64,000 nucleotides of DNA from Nitrospira sp. (GTDB lineage: Bacteria; Nitrospirota; Nitrospiria; Nitrospirales; Nitrospiraceae): assembly GCA_031315995.1 (NCBI GenBank), contig JALDRG010000008.1:62001-126000 (forward strand), in the 5' to 3' direction. A program made the position numbers and the translations under genes. Shown one piece after another: positions 26,952 through 37,624 of the stretch (the stretch's first letter is position 1; each line of letters opens with the position of its first letter). Below the pieces are notes generated by a model that was not told where the DNA came from, ran no database searches, and saw nothing but the letters and a program-made list of their open reading frames with translations.

Positions 26952-27817
26952 CCCCTTCCTCGAACGATGACGCGGTCGGCAAAGCGAAGATCGATTTCAT
27001 TCGCCCTGGCGCCCTCGCCGTCAAAGGCCACATCACGCAATGCTGGCCGCATTTTGAGAAACCGATACCATTGCTGATCCATCGACGACTCGCTGAATTG
27101 AAACGTCACGCCCTGGACCACCACCACCAAGTTATTGAGGTTCCCCACATTGATATCCGGTCGCCCCCCGGTCGTTTGCCCCACCATGCGAGCCAAGGCC
27201 GCACCGACCTGGACGGGACGACGATCCTCACGTTTCCCCTGTATCAGCCGCTTCCCGTCGACACCCGACAAAATCGGCAAGGTCGGATCATCCGCCGCTC
27301 CGAGATGCGCCAGCAGGAAACCCTCCGAATCGGTCAGCAGATTCTCCGCCAGCGTGCGCACCACCACCGCCGGTTCCCGTTCGACGATGTCGATATGAAT
27401 TTCATGCAAGGGCTTCAAAACCACTGTCGCATCCTTGATCCAGGGATGGGCCTTGAGCCGCTCGGCCAACCACGACGGATTGATGGAATAGAGCGCGGTG
27501 TCCGACTTCAACGCCAATTTGCCGATGACTTCTTTCCTCGTCACATGGTGCAGCCCGTTCACCGTCACGGAGCGCACCAGAAACCATTCCCGCGTCAAGG
27601 GGCCCACTTCCCGCGCGAGGACGAACAGCCCCGAACAACCGCCGACCAGAACGGTCACCGTGGCGATCACCCGCAACGAGATCAGCACCCCACGGCCCAA
27701 TCGCGACCAGTACCCACCGGCCTCGCCGGCCCGCTGGCGATCCGGCGCAGATTCCGAACGAGCGTTCGCCCGCGGATTTATTTTGGCTGCACGCACCTTG
27801 CGCCACCGCACCGACAT
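26948..27817 (-). CDS. ftsQ: Cell division protein FtsQ
   Basis: 289 residues. A basic cytoplasmic tail (1-40), a single membrane helix (about 45-70), a POTRA domain (FLVRSVTVNGLHHVTRKEVIGKL) and the FtsQ beta domain follow in order. FtsQ forms the FtsQLB complex that licenses septal synthesis. It lies between ddl and ftsA, with 2 bp to ddl and a 4-bp overlap with ftsA. Confidence 0.94.
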   Translation of the reverse strand: MSVRWRKVRAAKINPRANARSESAPDRQRAGEAGGYWSRLGRGVLISLRVIATVTVLVGGCSGLFVLAREVGPLTREWFLVRSVTVNGLHHVTRKEVIGKLALKSDTALYSINPSWLAERLKAHPWIKDATVVLKPLHEIHIDIVEREPAVVVRTLAENLLTDSEGFLLAHLGAADDPTLPILSGVDGKRLIQGKREDRRPVQVGAALARMVGQTTGGRPDINVGNLNNLVVVVQGVTFQFSESSMDQQWYRFLKMRPALRDVAFDGEGARANEIDLRFADRVIVRGRG

Positions 27818-27819
27818 CC

Positions 27820-28818
27820 CTACCTCACTGTGCGAAATGATCCGACTCCGGCCCGCTGGAGCGCGGACTGGAGAATTCGCTCCGTCAATGCGTCATACGA
27901 CAGTCCGGCCTTCCCTGCCGCCATGGGCAGAAGACTCGTCTCCGTCATCCCGGGCACAGTGTTGATTTCAAGCACAAACGGCTTGCCCTTGGGAGTAATG
28001 CGAAAATCAACCCGGGCCGCCCCGCTGCAACCCAAGGCCTGATAGGTCCGGATCGCCAGTTGCCGGATCTGCCGAGTCAGCGCGGCAGGAAGCGGCGCCG
28101 GGCACAGGTACTGCGTCCGACCCTTCTCGTATTTCGCCGAGAAGTCATAAAATCCGTCCGGAGCCACGATTTCAACCGCCGGCAAACCGGTGACGGCCCC
28201 ATCGGCACCACCCAGGATGGACACCGTGACCTCATGCCCGGGAATAAAGGTCTCGACCATCGCTTCCTCGTCGTATCGATGGGCCACACGCAACGCTTCT
28301 TTCCATTGCGACGGCCTACGGACGATGGTCACACCGATCGTGGAGCCCTGACTCGCAGGCTTGACGACCACCGGTAGCTTCAACGAGCACGTAGCCAGCA
28401 ACCGCCCCAGGCTGGGGGCCGTTCCTCGCAACACCACCGTCCCCTTCGGCACCGGAATGCCCTGAGCCGCCAACTCCGTCTTGGTCACCACCTTATGCAT
28501 CCCAAGCGCGCTGGCGCGGACCCCCGAGCCCGTGTAAGGAATGCCGAGCGTCTCCAAGAATCCTTGGATCGCACCGTCTTCGCCTCCCGGGCCATGCAAG
28601 GCCAGGAAACCAATTTCAATTCCCTGCTTCTCTAAGGTGCGCGACAATCCCGGCCCGACATCGATGGGCACCGCATCGTAACCGCTTCGCACCAGTGAGC
28701 GGTGGACCGCCTCGCCGGTTTTGAGCGAGACTTCGCGTTCCGACGATTGCCCGCCCATGAGCACCCCGATTTTCGAACGCGTCAGCGGCTTCCGTTCCGT
28801 CACGTCCACTCCCTTCAT
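27820..28818 (-). CDS. ddl: D-alanine--D-alanine ligase
   Basis: 332 residues, ATP-grasp enzyme making D-Ala-D-Ala. It shows the N-terminal GGQSSEREVSLKTG, the HGPGGEDGAIQG loop, VVKPASQGSTIGV, and the metal-binding EINTVPGMTETS. The start MKGVDVTERKPL is 9 bp after murB. The extra 10 or so residues before the conserved KIGVLMGG are slightly longer than average. Confidence 0.96.
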   Translation of the reverse strand: MKGVDVTERKPLTRSKIGVLMGGQSSEREVSLKTGEAVHRSLVRSGYDAVPIDVGPGLSRTLEKQGIEIGFLALHGPGGEDGAIQGFLETLGIPYTGSGVRASALGMHKVVTKTELAAQGIPVPKGTVVLRGTAPSLGRLLATCSLKLPVVVKPASQGSTIGVTIVRRPSQWKEALRVAHRYDEEAMVETFIPGHEVTVSILGGADGAVTGLPAVEIVAPDGFYDFSAKYEKGRTQYLCPAPLPAALTRQIRQLAIRTYQALGCSGAARVDFRITPKGKPFVLEINTVPGMTETSLLPMAAGKAGLSYDALTERILQSALQRAGVGSFRTVR

Positions 28819-28827
28819 CGATCCGCG

Positions 28828-29760
28828 TCAGGCCTGACCGACGACCTTCAATTCCAACTCCAATTTCACGCCCGACGTTTTTTTCACCGCCGCCCGGACT
28901 TTTTTGATCAAGGCCAATACATCGGCCGCGCGCGCATGGCCGACGTTCACCATGAAATTCGCGTGTTTCTCCGACACCTGCGCATCTCCGATGCGGGCGC
29001 CCTTCAGACCCGCCGCGTCTACGAGACGACCGGCCGAATCCCGAGGAGGATTCTTGAACACGCACCCGGCACTCGGTAATGTGAGCGGCTGGGTATGCTT
29101 GCGATATTGCAGATAGTCCTTCACTGTCTTTTCAATCCTGTCGTGATCACCGGGCCTCAACTGTACCCAGACTCCCGCCACAATGCCGCGCGGCAGATGC
29201 GCCCGTCGATAACTGAACGGAATATCCGCGGCGGGAATATCCACCACCCGGCCGCGAGGATCCACCATCCGGACCGCCTTGACAGAATCCTTCATTTCAC
29301 CCAGGCGCGTCCCCGCATTCATCACGACGCACCCCGCCACGGTCCCGGGAATCCCGGCGCCCCATTCCAAGCCGGCGAGCGACCGGCGGATGGCATATCC
29401 AATCAACGTCGGCATGCCCACGCCCCCCTCTGCATAGAGGACATGATCGGGCTCCTGGCGGATGCCCTTGAGTTGCCGCAGGCTGACCACGATCCCGCGG
29501 ATACCCCCGTCACGAACGAGCAGATTAGTCCCCCCCACCACGAAAACCGGAAGGTGTTCTGCACGAGCCCGTGCCACCACTCGGGCAAGGTCCTCCACAT
29601 CGGCCGGCTCCACCAGGACTTCCGCCGGTCCACCGATGCGGAATGAGGTATACCCTTGCAATGAGGCCTCGTAGGTGACCGATCCACGGATCCCCTCGAG
29701 AATGCGCTCCCAGTCCGTCTTGTTTCTCGTCTGACCATCTTTGCCCGCCCCACGCGACAC
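28828..29760 (-). CDS. murB: UDP-N-acetylenolpyruvoylglucosamine reductase
   Basis: 310 residues from a GTG at 29760. FAD/NADPH enzyme completing UDP-MurNAc. FAD-binding GGGTNLLV-like stretch (FVVGGTNLLVRDGG), GAGIPGTVAGCVVMNAG, FSYRRA and the proton-donor region PSAGCVFKNPP (Cys in place of Ser) are present. The GTG is preferred because GAGG lies 9 bases upstream, just after the murC stop; an earlier start would overlap murC by 62 bp. Confidence 0.94.
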   Translation of the reverse strand: MSRGAGKDGQTRNKTDWERILEGIRGSVTYEASLQGYTSFRIGGPAEVLVEPADVEDLARVVARARAEHLPVFVVGGTNLLVRDGGIRGIVVSLRQLKGIRQEPDHVLYAEGGVGMPTLIGYAIRRSLAGLEWGAGIPGTVAGCVVMNAGTRLGEMKDSVKAVRMVDPRGRVVDIPAADIPFSYRRAHLPRGIVAGVWVQLRPGDHDRIEKTVKDYLQYRKHTQPLTLPSAGCVFKNPPRDSAGRLVDAAGLKGARIGDAQVSEKHANFMVNVGHARAADVLALIKKVRAAVKKTSGVKLELELKVVGQA

Positions 29761-29776
29761 CGTCGTATGCCTCGTA

Positions 29777-31165
29777 CTAGGCCGAGGCCGGCAACCGCTC
29801 AAGGATCGCCAGTCCTGTCTTCCAAATATCCCCTGCACCGAGGGTAATCACGAGATCCCCGGATTTCAACGTCGGCAGCACCTGGTCCGCCATCGTATCC
29901 TTGCGCTCCACAAAGGTGGCCGACGGGTGCCCGGCGGCACGCACGGCCTCCACCAGCTTTTCACCGGACACGCCGGGAATCGGTTGTTCGCCGGCCGCAT
30001 AAATTTCCGTCATAAAAAGCACATCCGCCTGATCGAACGCATGGGCGAATTCCTCCATCAGATCGCGCGACCGGCTGTACCGATGCGGCTGGAATAACAC
30101 GATCACGCGTCGATCCCAGCCTTGCTTCGCCGCTGCGATCGTGGCCCGCACTTCGGTCGGATGATGCCCATAGTCGTCCACGACCATGATGCCGGCTCTC
30201 TCCCCGCGTAGATGAAACCGCCGCTCCACTCCGCTGAACGCCGCGAGGCCTTTCCGAATGAGATCGACGGGAATATCCAACTCGACGCCGATGGCGATCG
30301 CAATCAACGAATTCGACACATTGTGGATGCCGGGAATGGACAGCCGGAACGGACCGAGGTTTCGCCCACGAAAGAACACACGAAACTCCGAGCCCCACTG
30401 CCGCAAATTGATGTCGGTGGCTCGAAAGTCAGGCACCAAGCCGGGATGCTCATGCAGCCCGTATGTCTGATACCGCTTGACCACATGCGGGAGGAGATTG
30501 CGCAAACGCTCATCGTCGGCACAAAGGACCGCCAACCCATAAAACGGCACCTTGTTCACAAACTCCAGAAAACTGTCGTTGAGCCGCTCCATGCTTCCGT
30601 AGTGGTCCAGGTGCTCCCGGTCGATATTCGTCACCGCGGCAATGGTCGGGGCCAAGCGGAGGAACGATCCGTCACTCTCATCGGCTTCCGCAATAAGTAG
30701 ATCGCCGCGTCCCAACCGGGCATGGCTCCCCAGCGCGTTGACCTTGCCGCCGATGACCATGGTGGGATCCAACCCGCCTTGCGCCAGCACATTGGCCACC
30801 ATCGAGGTGGTCGTCGTCTTGCCGTGCGCGCCGGCGATCGCGACACCGAATTTCAACCGCATCAATTCCGCCAACATCTCGGCGCGCGGAATCACCGGAA
30901 TCTGCCGCGCTTTCGCCGCGACCACTTCGGGATTGACGGCGGCCACCGCGGAGGAGATCACCACCACTTGCGCCTCGCCGATATTGGACTCGTGGTGGCC
31001 GATGGCGATGCGCCCGCCCAACTCCTCAAGCCGGCGAGTCGTTTCCGACTGGCTCAAATCCGAACCGCTGACTTTGTATCCAAGCGTCAGCAGCACTTCG
31101 GCGATCCCGCTCATCCCTGAACCGCCGATGCCCACCAGATGAATATGCTGTGTCTTTCTGAACAT
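29777..31165 (-). CDS. murC: UDP-N-acetylmuramate--L-alanine ligase
   Basis: 462 residues from MFRKTQHIHLVGIGGSGMSGIAEV. It adds L-Ala to UDP-MurNAc. Rossmann motif GIGGSGMSGIA, Mur-ligase P-loop GAHGKTTTTSM, ADESDGSF and the C-terminal Mur ligase domain (DDYGHHPTEV, FQPHRYSR) are clear. An upstream in-frame start (31279) would overlap the murG end and is rejected. The 82 bp between murG and murC hold no gene. Confidence 0.97.
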   Translation of the reverse strand: MFRKTQHIHLVGIGGSGMSGIAEVLLTLGYKVSGSDLSQSETTRRLEELGGRIAIGHHESNIGEAQVVVISSAVAAVNPEVVAAKARQIPVIPRAEMLAELMRLKFGVAIAGAHGKTTTTSMVANVLAQGGLDPTMVIGGKVNALGSHARLGRGDLLIAEADESDGSFLRLAPTIAAVTNIDREHLDHYGSMERLNDSFLEFVNKVPFYGLAVLCADDERLRNLLPHVVKRYQTYGLHEHPGLVPDFRATDINLRQWGSEFRVFFRGRNLGPFRLSIPGIHNVSNSLIAIAIGVELDIPVDLIRKGLAAFSGVERRFHLRGERAGIMVVDDYGHHPTEVRATIAAAKQGWDRRVIVLFQPHRYSRSRDLMEEFAHAFDQADVLFMTEIYAAGEQPIPGVSGEKLVEAVRAAGHPSATFVERKDTMADQVLPTLKSGDLVITLGAGDIWKTGLAILERLPASA

Positions 31166-31247
31166 GGCCGTCCGCCTTAGTCTCGGCTCATGAAATGGTC
31201 TGTATGCGCCGTTCTTGTCATGCTGCTGTCCCTCCCGGTCTCGTTGT

Positions 31248-32369
31248 TCATAGGGCGCGAGCGCTCCCGCTGGTCTCATGGCGCCTCCTTATGACGTCGT
31301 AACACTCACGAACGATGGTTTCTGCGGCATCGCTGCGTCGCATATTCCAACTGTGTCGACTCATGGCCTGCAGGCGTTGCGGCTCTCGCAGAAGCTCCGT
31401 GACGGCTTGCGCTAGACCTTCACCGGTCAAATCCGCTTGCGGCAGGAGCAGGGCTCCCCCGGCCTGGGCCATGACCTCTGCGTTCCTCAGTTGATGGTTG
31501 TAGATCGCCGTCGGAAGCGGAATCAAAATCGCCGCCTTTCCACAAGCCGTGAGTTCGGCAATCGTCATGGCTCCGGCCCGCGCCACTACGAGATCGACGC
31601 TTCGAAGCACCGTCGGCATGTCGAAGAGGAAGGGCACCACCTGCGCGGAGATCCCGGCCTCTGCATACGCGGCCACGACTCGGGCGTGATCCGCCTCACC
31701 GGTTTGGTGCGTGATGAGAAGCCGGTCCTTCATGTCGGCGAGCATCGGCAGGGCGTCGATCACCGCCGAGTTGATGGCCTTCGCGCCCTGACTCCCGCCG
31801 AAAATTAATAGATGCCGAATGGCGCGTGCCCCTGTTCGGCCCGCATCCGGGTCGACCGATTCCAAAAACGCCTGCCGGACGGGTGTCCCCACCACGCTGA
31901 TCTTGCCAGGATCGAAAAATTTCACGGTCGACTCGAATGCTAGAAATATCCGCTGCACGAAGGGCGCGACCGCTTTGTTCGCCATGCCGGGATAGGCATT
32001 CGGCTCGAGAATCACCCCTGGAATCCTCCGCAGAAACGCCGCCACGAGCATCGCCGGACTGGTGTACCCGCCCACGCCGAACACGAGATCGGCCCCCTGC
32101 TGCTTGAGGATTCCCAGCGATTGCCACAGACTCTTCGGCACGGTCACCACCGCCTTGACGATCTCGAGGGGACTCTTCCCCATCAAGGGGTTGGCATCGA
32201 TGCACTGTAAGGGGAAGCCTTCATGGGCCAGGACTTTGCGTTCGATTCCACGCGTGGTGCCGACAAACAGAATACGGCTGGACGGATCGCGCCGCAAAAA
32301 TTCACGCGCGACGGCAATGGCGGGATAGAGATGGCCTCCCGTTCCACCGGCTGCGATCACCACGTTCAT
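31248..32369 (-). CDS. murG: UDP-GlcNAc:undecaprenyl-PP-MurNAc-pentapeptide GlcNAc transferase
   Basis: 373 residues, GT28. It makes lipid II at the inner face of the membrane. The N-terminal AAGGTGGHLYPAIAVA, the middle VGGYTSPAMLVAA and GGSQGAKAINSAV, and the donor-binding RAGAMTIAELTACGKAAILIPLP are typical. The ATG overlaps the ftsW stop by 4 bp. The frame stays open for another 1.4 kb upstream, but that part is antisense-like shadow over ftsW and is not coding. Confidence 0.97.
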   Translation of the reverse strand: MNVVIAAGGTGGHLYPAIAVAREFLRRDPSSRILFVGTTRGIERKVLAHEGFPLQCIDANPLMGKSPLEIVKAVVTVPKSLWQSLGILKQQGADLVFGVGGYTSPAMLVAAFLRRIPGVILEPNAYPGMANKAVAPFVQRIFLAFESTVKFFDPGKISVVGTPVRQAFLESVDPDAGRTGARAIRHLLIFGGSQGAKAINSAVIDALPMLADMKDRLLITHQTGEADHARVVAAYAEAGISAQVVPFLFDMPTVLRSVDLVVARAGAMTIAELTACGKAAILIPLPTAIYNHQLRNAEVMAQAGGALLLPQADLTGEGLAQAVTELLREPQRLQAMSRHSWNMRRSDAAETIVRECYDVIRRRHETSGSARAL

Positions 32370-33574
32370 TCTGTCACCACTCCACGCTTGCGCACGCCTC
32401 GCGGCCCGCTGCTTTCCTTCCCACCCTGCCGATCGCGAGAAATGCTCAACAGAATTCCCACCCCGCACAAATTGGCCACCAATGACGACCCGCCGTAGCT
32501 GACGAACGGCAGGGTCAGTCCCTTCGTGGGCAAGAGTCCGGTCACCACACCGGCATTGACCAAGGCCTGCATACCGACCAGCATGGTGATGCCCATCGCC
32601 AGATGCCGACCGAACGGGTGCCGAGCCCGCCCCGCGACCTGAAACCCCTTGATGACGAACAGACCGAACAGCAGTACGATCGCCACACTCCCGACCAACC
32701 CCAACTCTTCGCCGACCAGCGCCAGCACGAAGTCCGTATGCGCCTCCGGCAGAAAAAACAACTTCTGCTTCCCCTCGCCCAGCCCCACACCAAATGGTCC
32801 GCCGCTGCCGAATGCCAAAAATGACTGATTGATTTGATACCCAGCGCCGGTCGGATCCTTCGCAGAATGCAGAAACTCCAATACACGCTGCCGCCGATAA
32901 CTCGATCCAAAAATCAGCGCCGCCACCGCCGGCAAGGCACAGAGCGAGAGGAGGCCGAGATGTTTGATGCGCGCCCCGGCTAGAAACAGCATGGTGACAA
33001 CGACCAAACCCATCACCACGACGGTGCCCAGGTCCGGCTCCAGCAAGACCAATCCACTGAGCAGGCCGAGCACAATCAAGGGCGGTAACAACCCGCGTGA
33101 AAAATGGGCGAGCTGGTCCTGCTTCTTGCTCAAATAGGCCGCGACGTAAATCACCGCCATAAACTTGGTCAGCTCGGCCGGTTGAATGTTGATCGGACCG
33201 AGATGCAGCCATCGACGCGCCCCCTTGGCCGCGCTGCCGAGTGAGGGAACCAGCACCAATACCAGCAACACCGCCGTCATGAACAACAGCGGAATCGACC
33301 ATTTCTTCCAAATGGTATAGTCGATCTTCGAAATGAGATGCATCACCAGCAGACCGGCGGCCAACCAAGCCAGCTGGCGCTTGAGGAAGTACCAGGAATC
33401 GTGATACCGAATTCCCGCCACCACCGCACTGGCGCTGTACACCATCACGACCCCCACCAGGGCAAGCACAAGCGTGATCGCCAAGAGCGCCGGGTCGACC
33501 GGCACGCGTTTGGAAGCCCGTGGGCTCGAGATCGACCAGGGCAACGTCAGTGTCCCGAGCGCATGTTGTGCCAT
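32366..33574 (-). CDS. ftsW: Septal peptidoglycan glycosyltransferase FtsW
   Basis: 402 residues, SEDS family with about ten membrane helices. It polymerises lipid II at the septum together with FtsI. Conserved features include GGPFGVGLGEGKQKLFFLPEAHTDF (loop with the catalytic Asp region), LVGMQALVNAGVVTGLLPTKG and FVSYGGSSL. Placement in the dcw cluster favours FtsW over RodA. It is 35 bp from murD and overlaps murG. Confidence 0.96.
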   Translation of the reverse strand: MAQHALGTLTLPWSISSPRASKRVPVDPALLAITLVLALVGVVMVYSASAVVAGIRYHDSWYFLKRQLAWLAAGLLVMHLISKIDYTIWKKWSIPLLFMTAVLLVLVLVPSLGSAAKGARRWLHLGPINIQPAELTKFMAVIYVAAYLSKKQDQLAHFSRGLLPPLIVLGLLSGLVLLEPDLGTVVVMGLVVVTMLFLAGARIKHLGLLSLCALPAVAALIFGSSYRRQRVLEFLHSAKDPTGAGYQINQSFLAFGSGGPFGVGLGEGKQKLFFLPEAHTDFVLALVGEELGLVGSVAIVLLFGLFVIKGFQVAGRARHPFGRHLAMGITMLVGMQALVNAGVVTGLLPTKGLTLPFVSYGGSSLVANLCGVGILLSISRDRQGGKESSGPRGVRKRGVVTE

Positions 33575-33609
33575 CGTTCAGCTGTCGATCCTCCCGTGCG
33601 CATCCGGCC

Positions 33610-34998
33610 TCAGGCCGGCAGCGCCTGCACCAGCGCCTTAAATTGCCGGCCCCGGTCTTGATAATCCGCGAACATGTCGAAACTGGCGCAGGCCGGCGAG
33701 AGTAAGACCACCTCACCGGGCTGCGCCTCGCGAGCAGCAAGCTCCACGGCGTCGCGGAGGGTCGCTGCAGGACGACATCGGTCAAAATCACCCATCGCAG
33801 CCTGAATACGGCCGGCTGCCTCGCCGATGAGAATGAGCCCCTTCACCCGTGCTCGGATTGCGCCTTCGAGGCGGGAGAAGTCGCCCCCCTTGTCGCGTCC
33901 ACCGGCAATCAACCAGATCGGCTGCTCAATTCCCTCCAAGGCCTTCAGCACCGCATCGACATTGGTCCCCTTTGAGTCGTTCACGAAGCGAACCCCACGG
34001 CGCTCGCGCACGACCTCAAGGGCATGCTCCAGACCGGGGAACGAGCGCAGTACCGCGCGAATGGCCTCGATGGTACAGCCGCAAAGCAGGCCATACGTCA
34101 CGGCCGCCATCACATTCTCCACGTTATGGAGTCCGATCAGCCGCATGTCGCTCCGGCGACAAATTTCCTCTCGTGTCCCCCTAACCGTCGTCACGATCCA
34201 GTCCCCGTCCAGCACCGTGGCACCCGCGACACCCGCTACGCTGGCGCCGCTGCGGCTAAACCCCAACACGGAGGCCTTCGTGCGCCCGCGAAGCCCGGCG
34301 ACGCGCGCGTCGTCCAAGTTGAACAGGGAGTAGTCGCCGGTCCTTTGATTGGCAAAGATGTTCGCTTTTGCCGACACATAGTCGTCCACCGAGGCATACC
34401 GGTCCATGTGATCCAAGGTCACGTTCAACACCGTCGCGATCCAGGGATGGAACTGCTCGGTCGTCTCCAGCTGGAAACTGGACACCTCCAACACTACATA
34501 CTCATAGGGCGCAGCGGTTCCCGACTGTATTGCGAGGCTGTGAAGTGCCGCTTCGCTGGCCGCGATTCCGAGATTGCCGCCGACGAATGCGCGCTTCCCG
34601 CTCTCCTGCAAAAACTTACCGATCAACGTCACCGTCGTGCTCTTCCCGTTGGTTCCAGTCACCGCTACGATCGGCGCGGTCACAAATCGGGAGGCTAATT
34701 CCAATTCTCCGATCACCCGCCCCCCGCGAGCCCGCACTCGCTCGAGCGCCTCGAGCTGTGTGGGAACGCCGGGACTGATGACCACGAGATCGGCCAGATC
34801 CAGCGCCGATTCATACTGCGCCCCCACGTTCACCGCGATTTTTTCCTGGTCCAGTTGTGATAACACGGCATCTAGTTCCTGCGGCTCTTTCCGATCCGCC
34901 ACCGTCACCTTCGCGCCGAGCTGATCCAGTAACCGCGCGGCGGCGACGCCGCTTCGTGCTAACCCGACGACCGTGACGTGCTGATCTTTGACATTCAT
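33610..34998 (-). CDS. murD: UDP-N-acetylmuramoyl-L-alanine--D-glutamate ligase
   Basis: 462 residues. It adds D-Glu to UDP-MurNAc-L-Ala. N-terminal [16 protein letters not shown]-loop [11 protein letters not shown], the LEVSSFQLE motif diagnostic of MurD, and [15 protein letters not shown] are visible. It is 9 bp from mraY in the packed cluster. Confidence 0.97.
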   Translation of the reverse strand: MNVKDQHVTVVGLARSGVAAARLLDQLGAKVTVADRKEPQELDAVLSQLDQEKIAVNVGAQYESALDLADLVVISPGVPTQLEALERVRARGGRVIGELELASRFVTAPIVAVTGTNGKSTTVTLIGKFLQESGKRAFVGGNLGIAASEAALHSLAIQSGTAAPYEYVVLEVSSFQLETTEQFHPWIATVLNVTLDHMDRYASVDDYVSAKANIFANQRTGDYSLFNLDDARVAGLRGRTKASVLGFSRSGASVAGVAGATVLDGDWIVTTVRGTREEICRRSDMRLIGLHNVENVMAAVTYGLLCGCTIEAIRAVLRSFPGLEHALEVVRERRGVRFVNDSKGTNVDAVLKALEGIEQPIWLIAGGRDKGGDFSRLEGAIRARVKGLILIGEAAGRIQAAMGDFDRCRPAATLRDAVELAAREAQPGEVVLLSPACASFDMFADYQDRGRQFKALVQALPA

Positions 34999-35007
34999 GC
35001 GAAGCGC

Positions 35008-36084
35008 CTACCGCAGTTTGAGCGTGCTCAAGCTGAGCAATGCCAGCAAGATGGCTATGATCCACAGACGCACGACGACCTTCGGTTCGTCCCACCCCTT
35101 CATCTCAAAGTGATGGTGGATGGGAGCCATGTTGAAGATACGTTTCCCTCGGAGCTTATACGAACCTACCTGCAAGATGACCGACAGCGCTTCGATGACG
35201 AACACGCCGCCGACCAGGAGCAACAGCAATTCATGCTTACTAATGACGGCCACCGTGCCGAGTGCCGCTCCTAAGGGGAGCGATCCCACATCCCCCATAA
35301 AGACAGATGCCGGATAGGTGTTGAACCACAAAAATCCCAGACTTGATCCCAAGATGGCTCCGGTAAAGATGGCGATTTCCCCTGCGCCCTCGATATAGGG
35401 AATAAGCAAATATTCGGCCATCACCCGATTCCCGGTCACATAGGCTACGATCGTATAGGCCAGCGAGGCGATCATGACCGGGCCGATCGCCAACCCATCG
35501 AGTCCGTCCGTCAAATTGACGGCGTTGGAGCTGCCGACAATGACAAGAATGACGAACACGATGTAGAACCAGCCCAGATCGGGCGTGAAGTATTTGAAGA
35601 ACGGCACGCTCAGTTTGGTCGTATAACTGGGCAACGTGTAGAGAAAGACCCCGATGGTCAACGCCACCAGAATCTGGCACGTGAACTTCTGTCCCGCCGA
35701 AAGCCCCTTCGATTGCCGCTTGATGAATTTGAGATAGTCATCGGCGAATCCGACCGCCCCGAAGCCCACGGTCGCCACCACCACCATCCAGACATACCGG
35801 TTGGTCATATCGGCCCACAGCAGAGTGGACAGCACCACCGCAAAGATGATGAGAATCCCGCCCATGGTCGGCGTTCCACTTTTGGCCAAATGACGCTTCG
35901 GCCCATCGTCGCGAATCTGCTGGCCGAGCTTAATCTCCTGCAATTTCCGGATGACCCAGGGGGCCATGACAAAGGCGATCAGAAACGCCGTGACCGCCGC
36001 ATAAATAATCCGGAAGCTCTGGTACCGAAAGACGTTAAGAAACGAAAACTGTGTGTGAAGTGGGTATAGCCAGTTGTATAGCAT
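35008..36084 (-). CDS. mraY: Phospho-MurNAc-pentapeptide transferase
   Basis: 358 residues with about ten membrane helices. It moves phospho-MurNAc-pentapeptide to undecaprenyl phosphate, making lipid I. Motifs: GTPTMGG near residue 75, [20 protein letters not shown] with catalytic Asp, and [16 protein letters not shown] near the C-terminus. The 64-bp gap to murF is one of the few gaps in the cluster and contains no promoter that I can identify. Confidence 0.98.
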   Translation of the reverse strand: MLYNWLYPLHTQFSFLNVFRYQSFRIIYAAVTAFLIAFVMAPWVIRKLQEIKLGQQIRDDGPKRHLAKSGTPTMGGILIIFAVVLSTLLWADMTNRYVWMVVVATVGFGAVGFADDYLKFIKRQSKGLSAGQKFTCQILVALTIGVFLYTLPSYTTKLSVPFFKYFTPDLGWFYIVFVILVIVGSSNAVNLTDGLDGLAIGPVMIASLAYTIVAYVTGNRVMAEYLLIPYIEGAGEIAIFTGAILGSSLGFLWFNTYPASVFMGDVGSLPLGAALGTVAVISKHELLLLLVGGVFVIEALSVILQVGSYKLRGKRIFNMAPIHHHFEMKGWDEPKVVVRLWIIAILLALLSLSTLKLR

Positions 36085-36148
36085 CCTACGGCATCTGTGC
36101 CCGCCATGTGTCAGCGGACCCTAAAGCTCCCTTGCGTGTCCCTGCCGA

Positions 36149-37612
36149 CTAGCAGGCCTTTCGTGCGACCCGTCGCATCCCCGTCACGACTTCCACCACC
36201 TGCTCCATCCGCATCCCTCGCGAGGCCTTGACCAACACAACGTCTCCCTGACGTACCATCCGCGCCAGGACTGCGGCCGCAGCCGCCGCATCGTGCAGCT
36301 CAGCGATCCGATCGGACGCCATACCGGCCTGTCGCGCCCCTTCAGCCAACTCTCGCCCCAAGTCACCGCAGGCCAGCAGATGTCCGATCCCCTGAGCGGC
36401 GAGAAACGCTCCCACCTCACGGTGCATCCGTTTGCTGTCCGCGCCCAATTCCAACATGTCGCCCAGGGCCGCAATCGAACGTTTCCCCCGGCCGAGTTCC
36501 GCCAGAAGCTGAATGGCCGCCTGCATTGAGGCCGGATTGGCGTTGTAGCAATCGTTGATCACCTGCACCCCATGAGAGGTACTGATCTGTGATCGCATCG
36601 CAGCCGGGCGAAACTTGGCTAACCCTTCTGCGATAGCTGTCCCCGACAACCCCAATGCATACCCCACAGCGGCAGCCGCCAGGGCGTTGCTCACATTGTG
36701 CTGGCCCTGCGTCCGGATTCGAATTTCCGTCTGACGACTTCTGCCCGGCATCATCAGCCCAAAGACCGTTCCGCCCTTTTCATCGCTCCGAATATTTACG
36801 GCGCGAACAGCAGCTTTCGGAGACACTCCGAATGCCACGACCCGACACTGCGCCCGAGCCGCGAGATAGTCAAAATACTCGTCGTCGGCGTTCAACACCA
36901 CCGCACCGTCCTGCGGTAAATGGTCGAGCAACTCCGCCTTGGCTTGGGCGGACCCTTCCATACTTCCAAAGAATTCCAGGTGGTCCGGTCCGATATTGGT
37001 AATCACGCCGATCGTAGGCCGCGCGATTTCGCAAAGCCGAGTCGTTTGCCCCTGTTGATCGACGCCCATTTCGATCACGGCAGCCTGATGGCGCGGCGCC
37101 AGTTGAAACAGGGTTTGGGGAACTCCGATACGATTATTGAGATTGCCCTCGGTCTTGAGCGTTTTCCAGCGCTGAGCGACCACATGGGCGACCATTTCCT
37201 TCGTCGTCGTCTTTCCGTTGCTCCCCGTGATGGCGATGACCGGAATGAGAAATCGATTGCGATAGTGCGTGGCCAGCCGTTGATAGGCTTCGAGTGTATC
37301 CCTGACCCCGAGCAAGATGGGCGCCCCGGCATGTTTCCGCGCCGGCGGCAACCGATAATCCTCCTGCACGATGGCGCAGACAGCGCCCTGCGCCATCGCC
37401 TTCGGGACGAACGCATGCCCGTCGAATCGTTCGCCCTGAAAGGCGATAAACAGATCACCCTTACGCACCAACCGTGAATCGGTCACCACGCGTCGGAGCC
37501 GTTGCTTTAAGACTGCAGACCCAAGCCCCGCCGGCGGCCTGACACTCAAGACTTCACAGATCTCTTCCACGGTAAACAGCGCCATGAGACCCCGACTTCC
37601 ATGCTCCCGCAT
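36149..37612 (-). CDS. murF: UDP-MurNAc-tripeptide--D-alanyl-D-alanine ligase
   Basis: 487 residues. It adds D-Ala-D-Ala. P-loop GSNGKTTTKEMV, the family's NDCYNANPASM and the N-terminal domain DSRLVRKGDLFIAF are present. The ATG at 37612 is chosen because GAGGG lies six bases upstream, right after the murE stop; the next in-frame Met (37585) lacks such a site although it begins closer to the conserved region. Confidence 0.96.
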   Translation of the reverse strand: MREHGSRGLMALFTVEEICEVLSVRPPAGLGSAVLKQRLRRVVTDSRLVRKGDLFIAFQGERFDGHAFVPKAMAQGAVCAIVQEDYRLPPARKHAGAPILLGVRDTLEAYQRLATHYRNRFLIPVIAITGSNGKTTTKEMVAHVVAQRWKTLKTEGNLNNRIGVPQTLFQLAPRHQAAVIEMGVDQQGQTTRLCEIARPTIGVITNIGPDHLEFFGSMEGSAQAKAELLDHLPQDGAVVLNADDEYFDYLAARAQCRVVAFGVSPKAAVRAVNIRSDEKGGTVFGLMMPGRSRQTEIRIRTQGQHNVSNALAAAAVGYALGLSGTAIAEGLAKFRPAAMRSQISTSHGVQVINDCYNANPASMQAAIQLLAELGRGKRSIAALGDMLELGADSKRMHREVGAFLAAQGIGHLLACGDLGRELAEGARQAGMASDRIAELHDAAAAAAVLARMVRQGDVVLVKASRGMRMEQVVEVVTGMRRVARKAC

Positions 37613-37624
37613 GCGTTCCCTCGC

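Noticed and set aside
32370..33791. A long open frame continuing upstream of murG, which would give an 847-residue protein
   Set aside because: The extra part runs over ftsW in another frame, has an odd composition (Arg/Gly/Ala-rich, no domain), and the murG start is fixed by MNVVIAAGGTGGH and a 4-bp overlap with ftsW.
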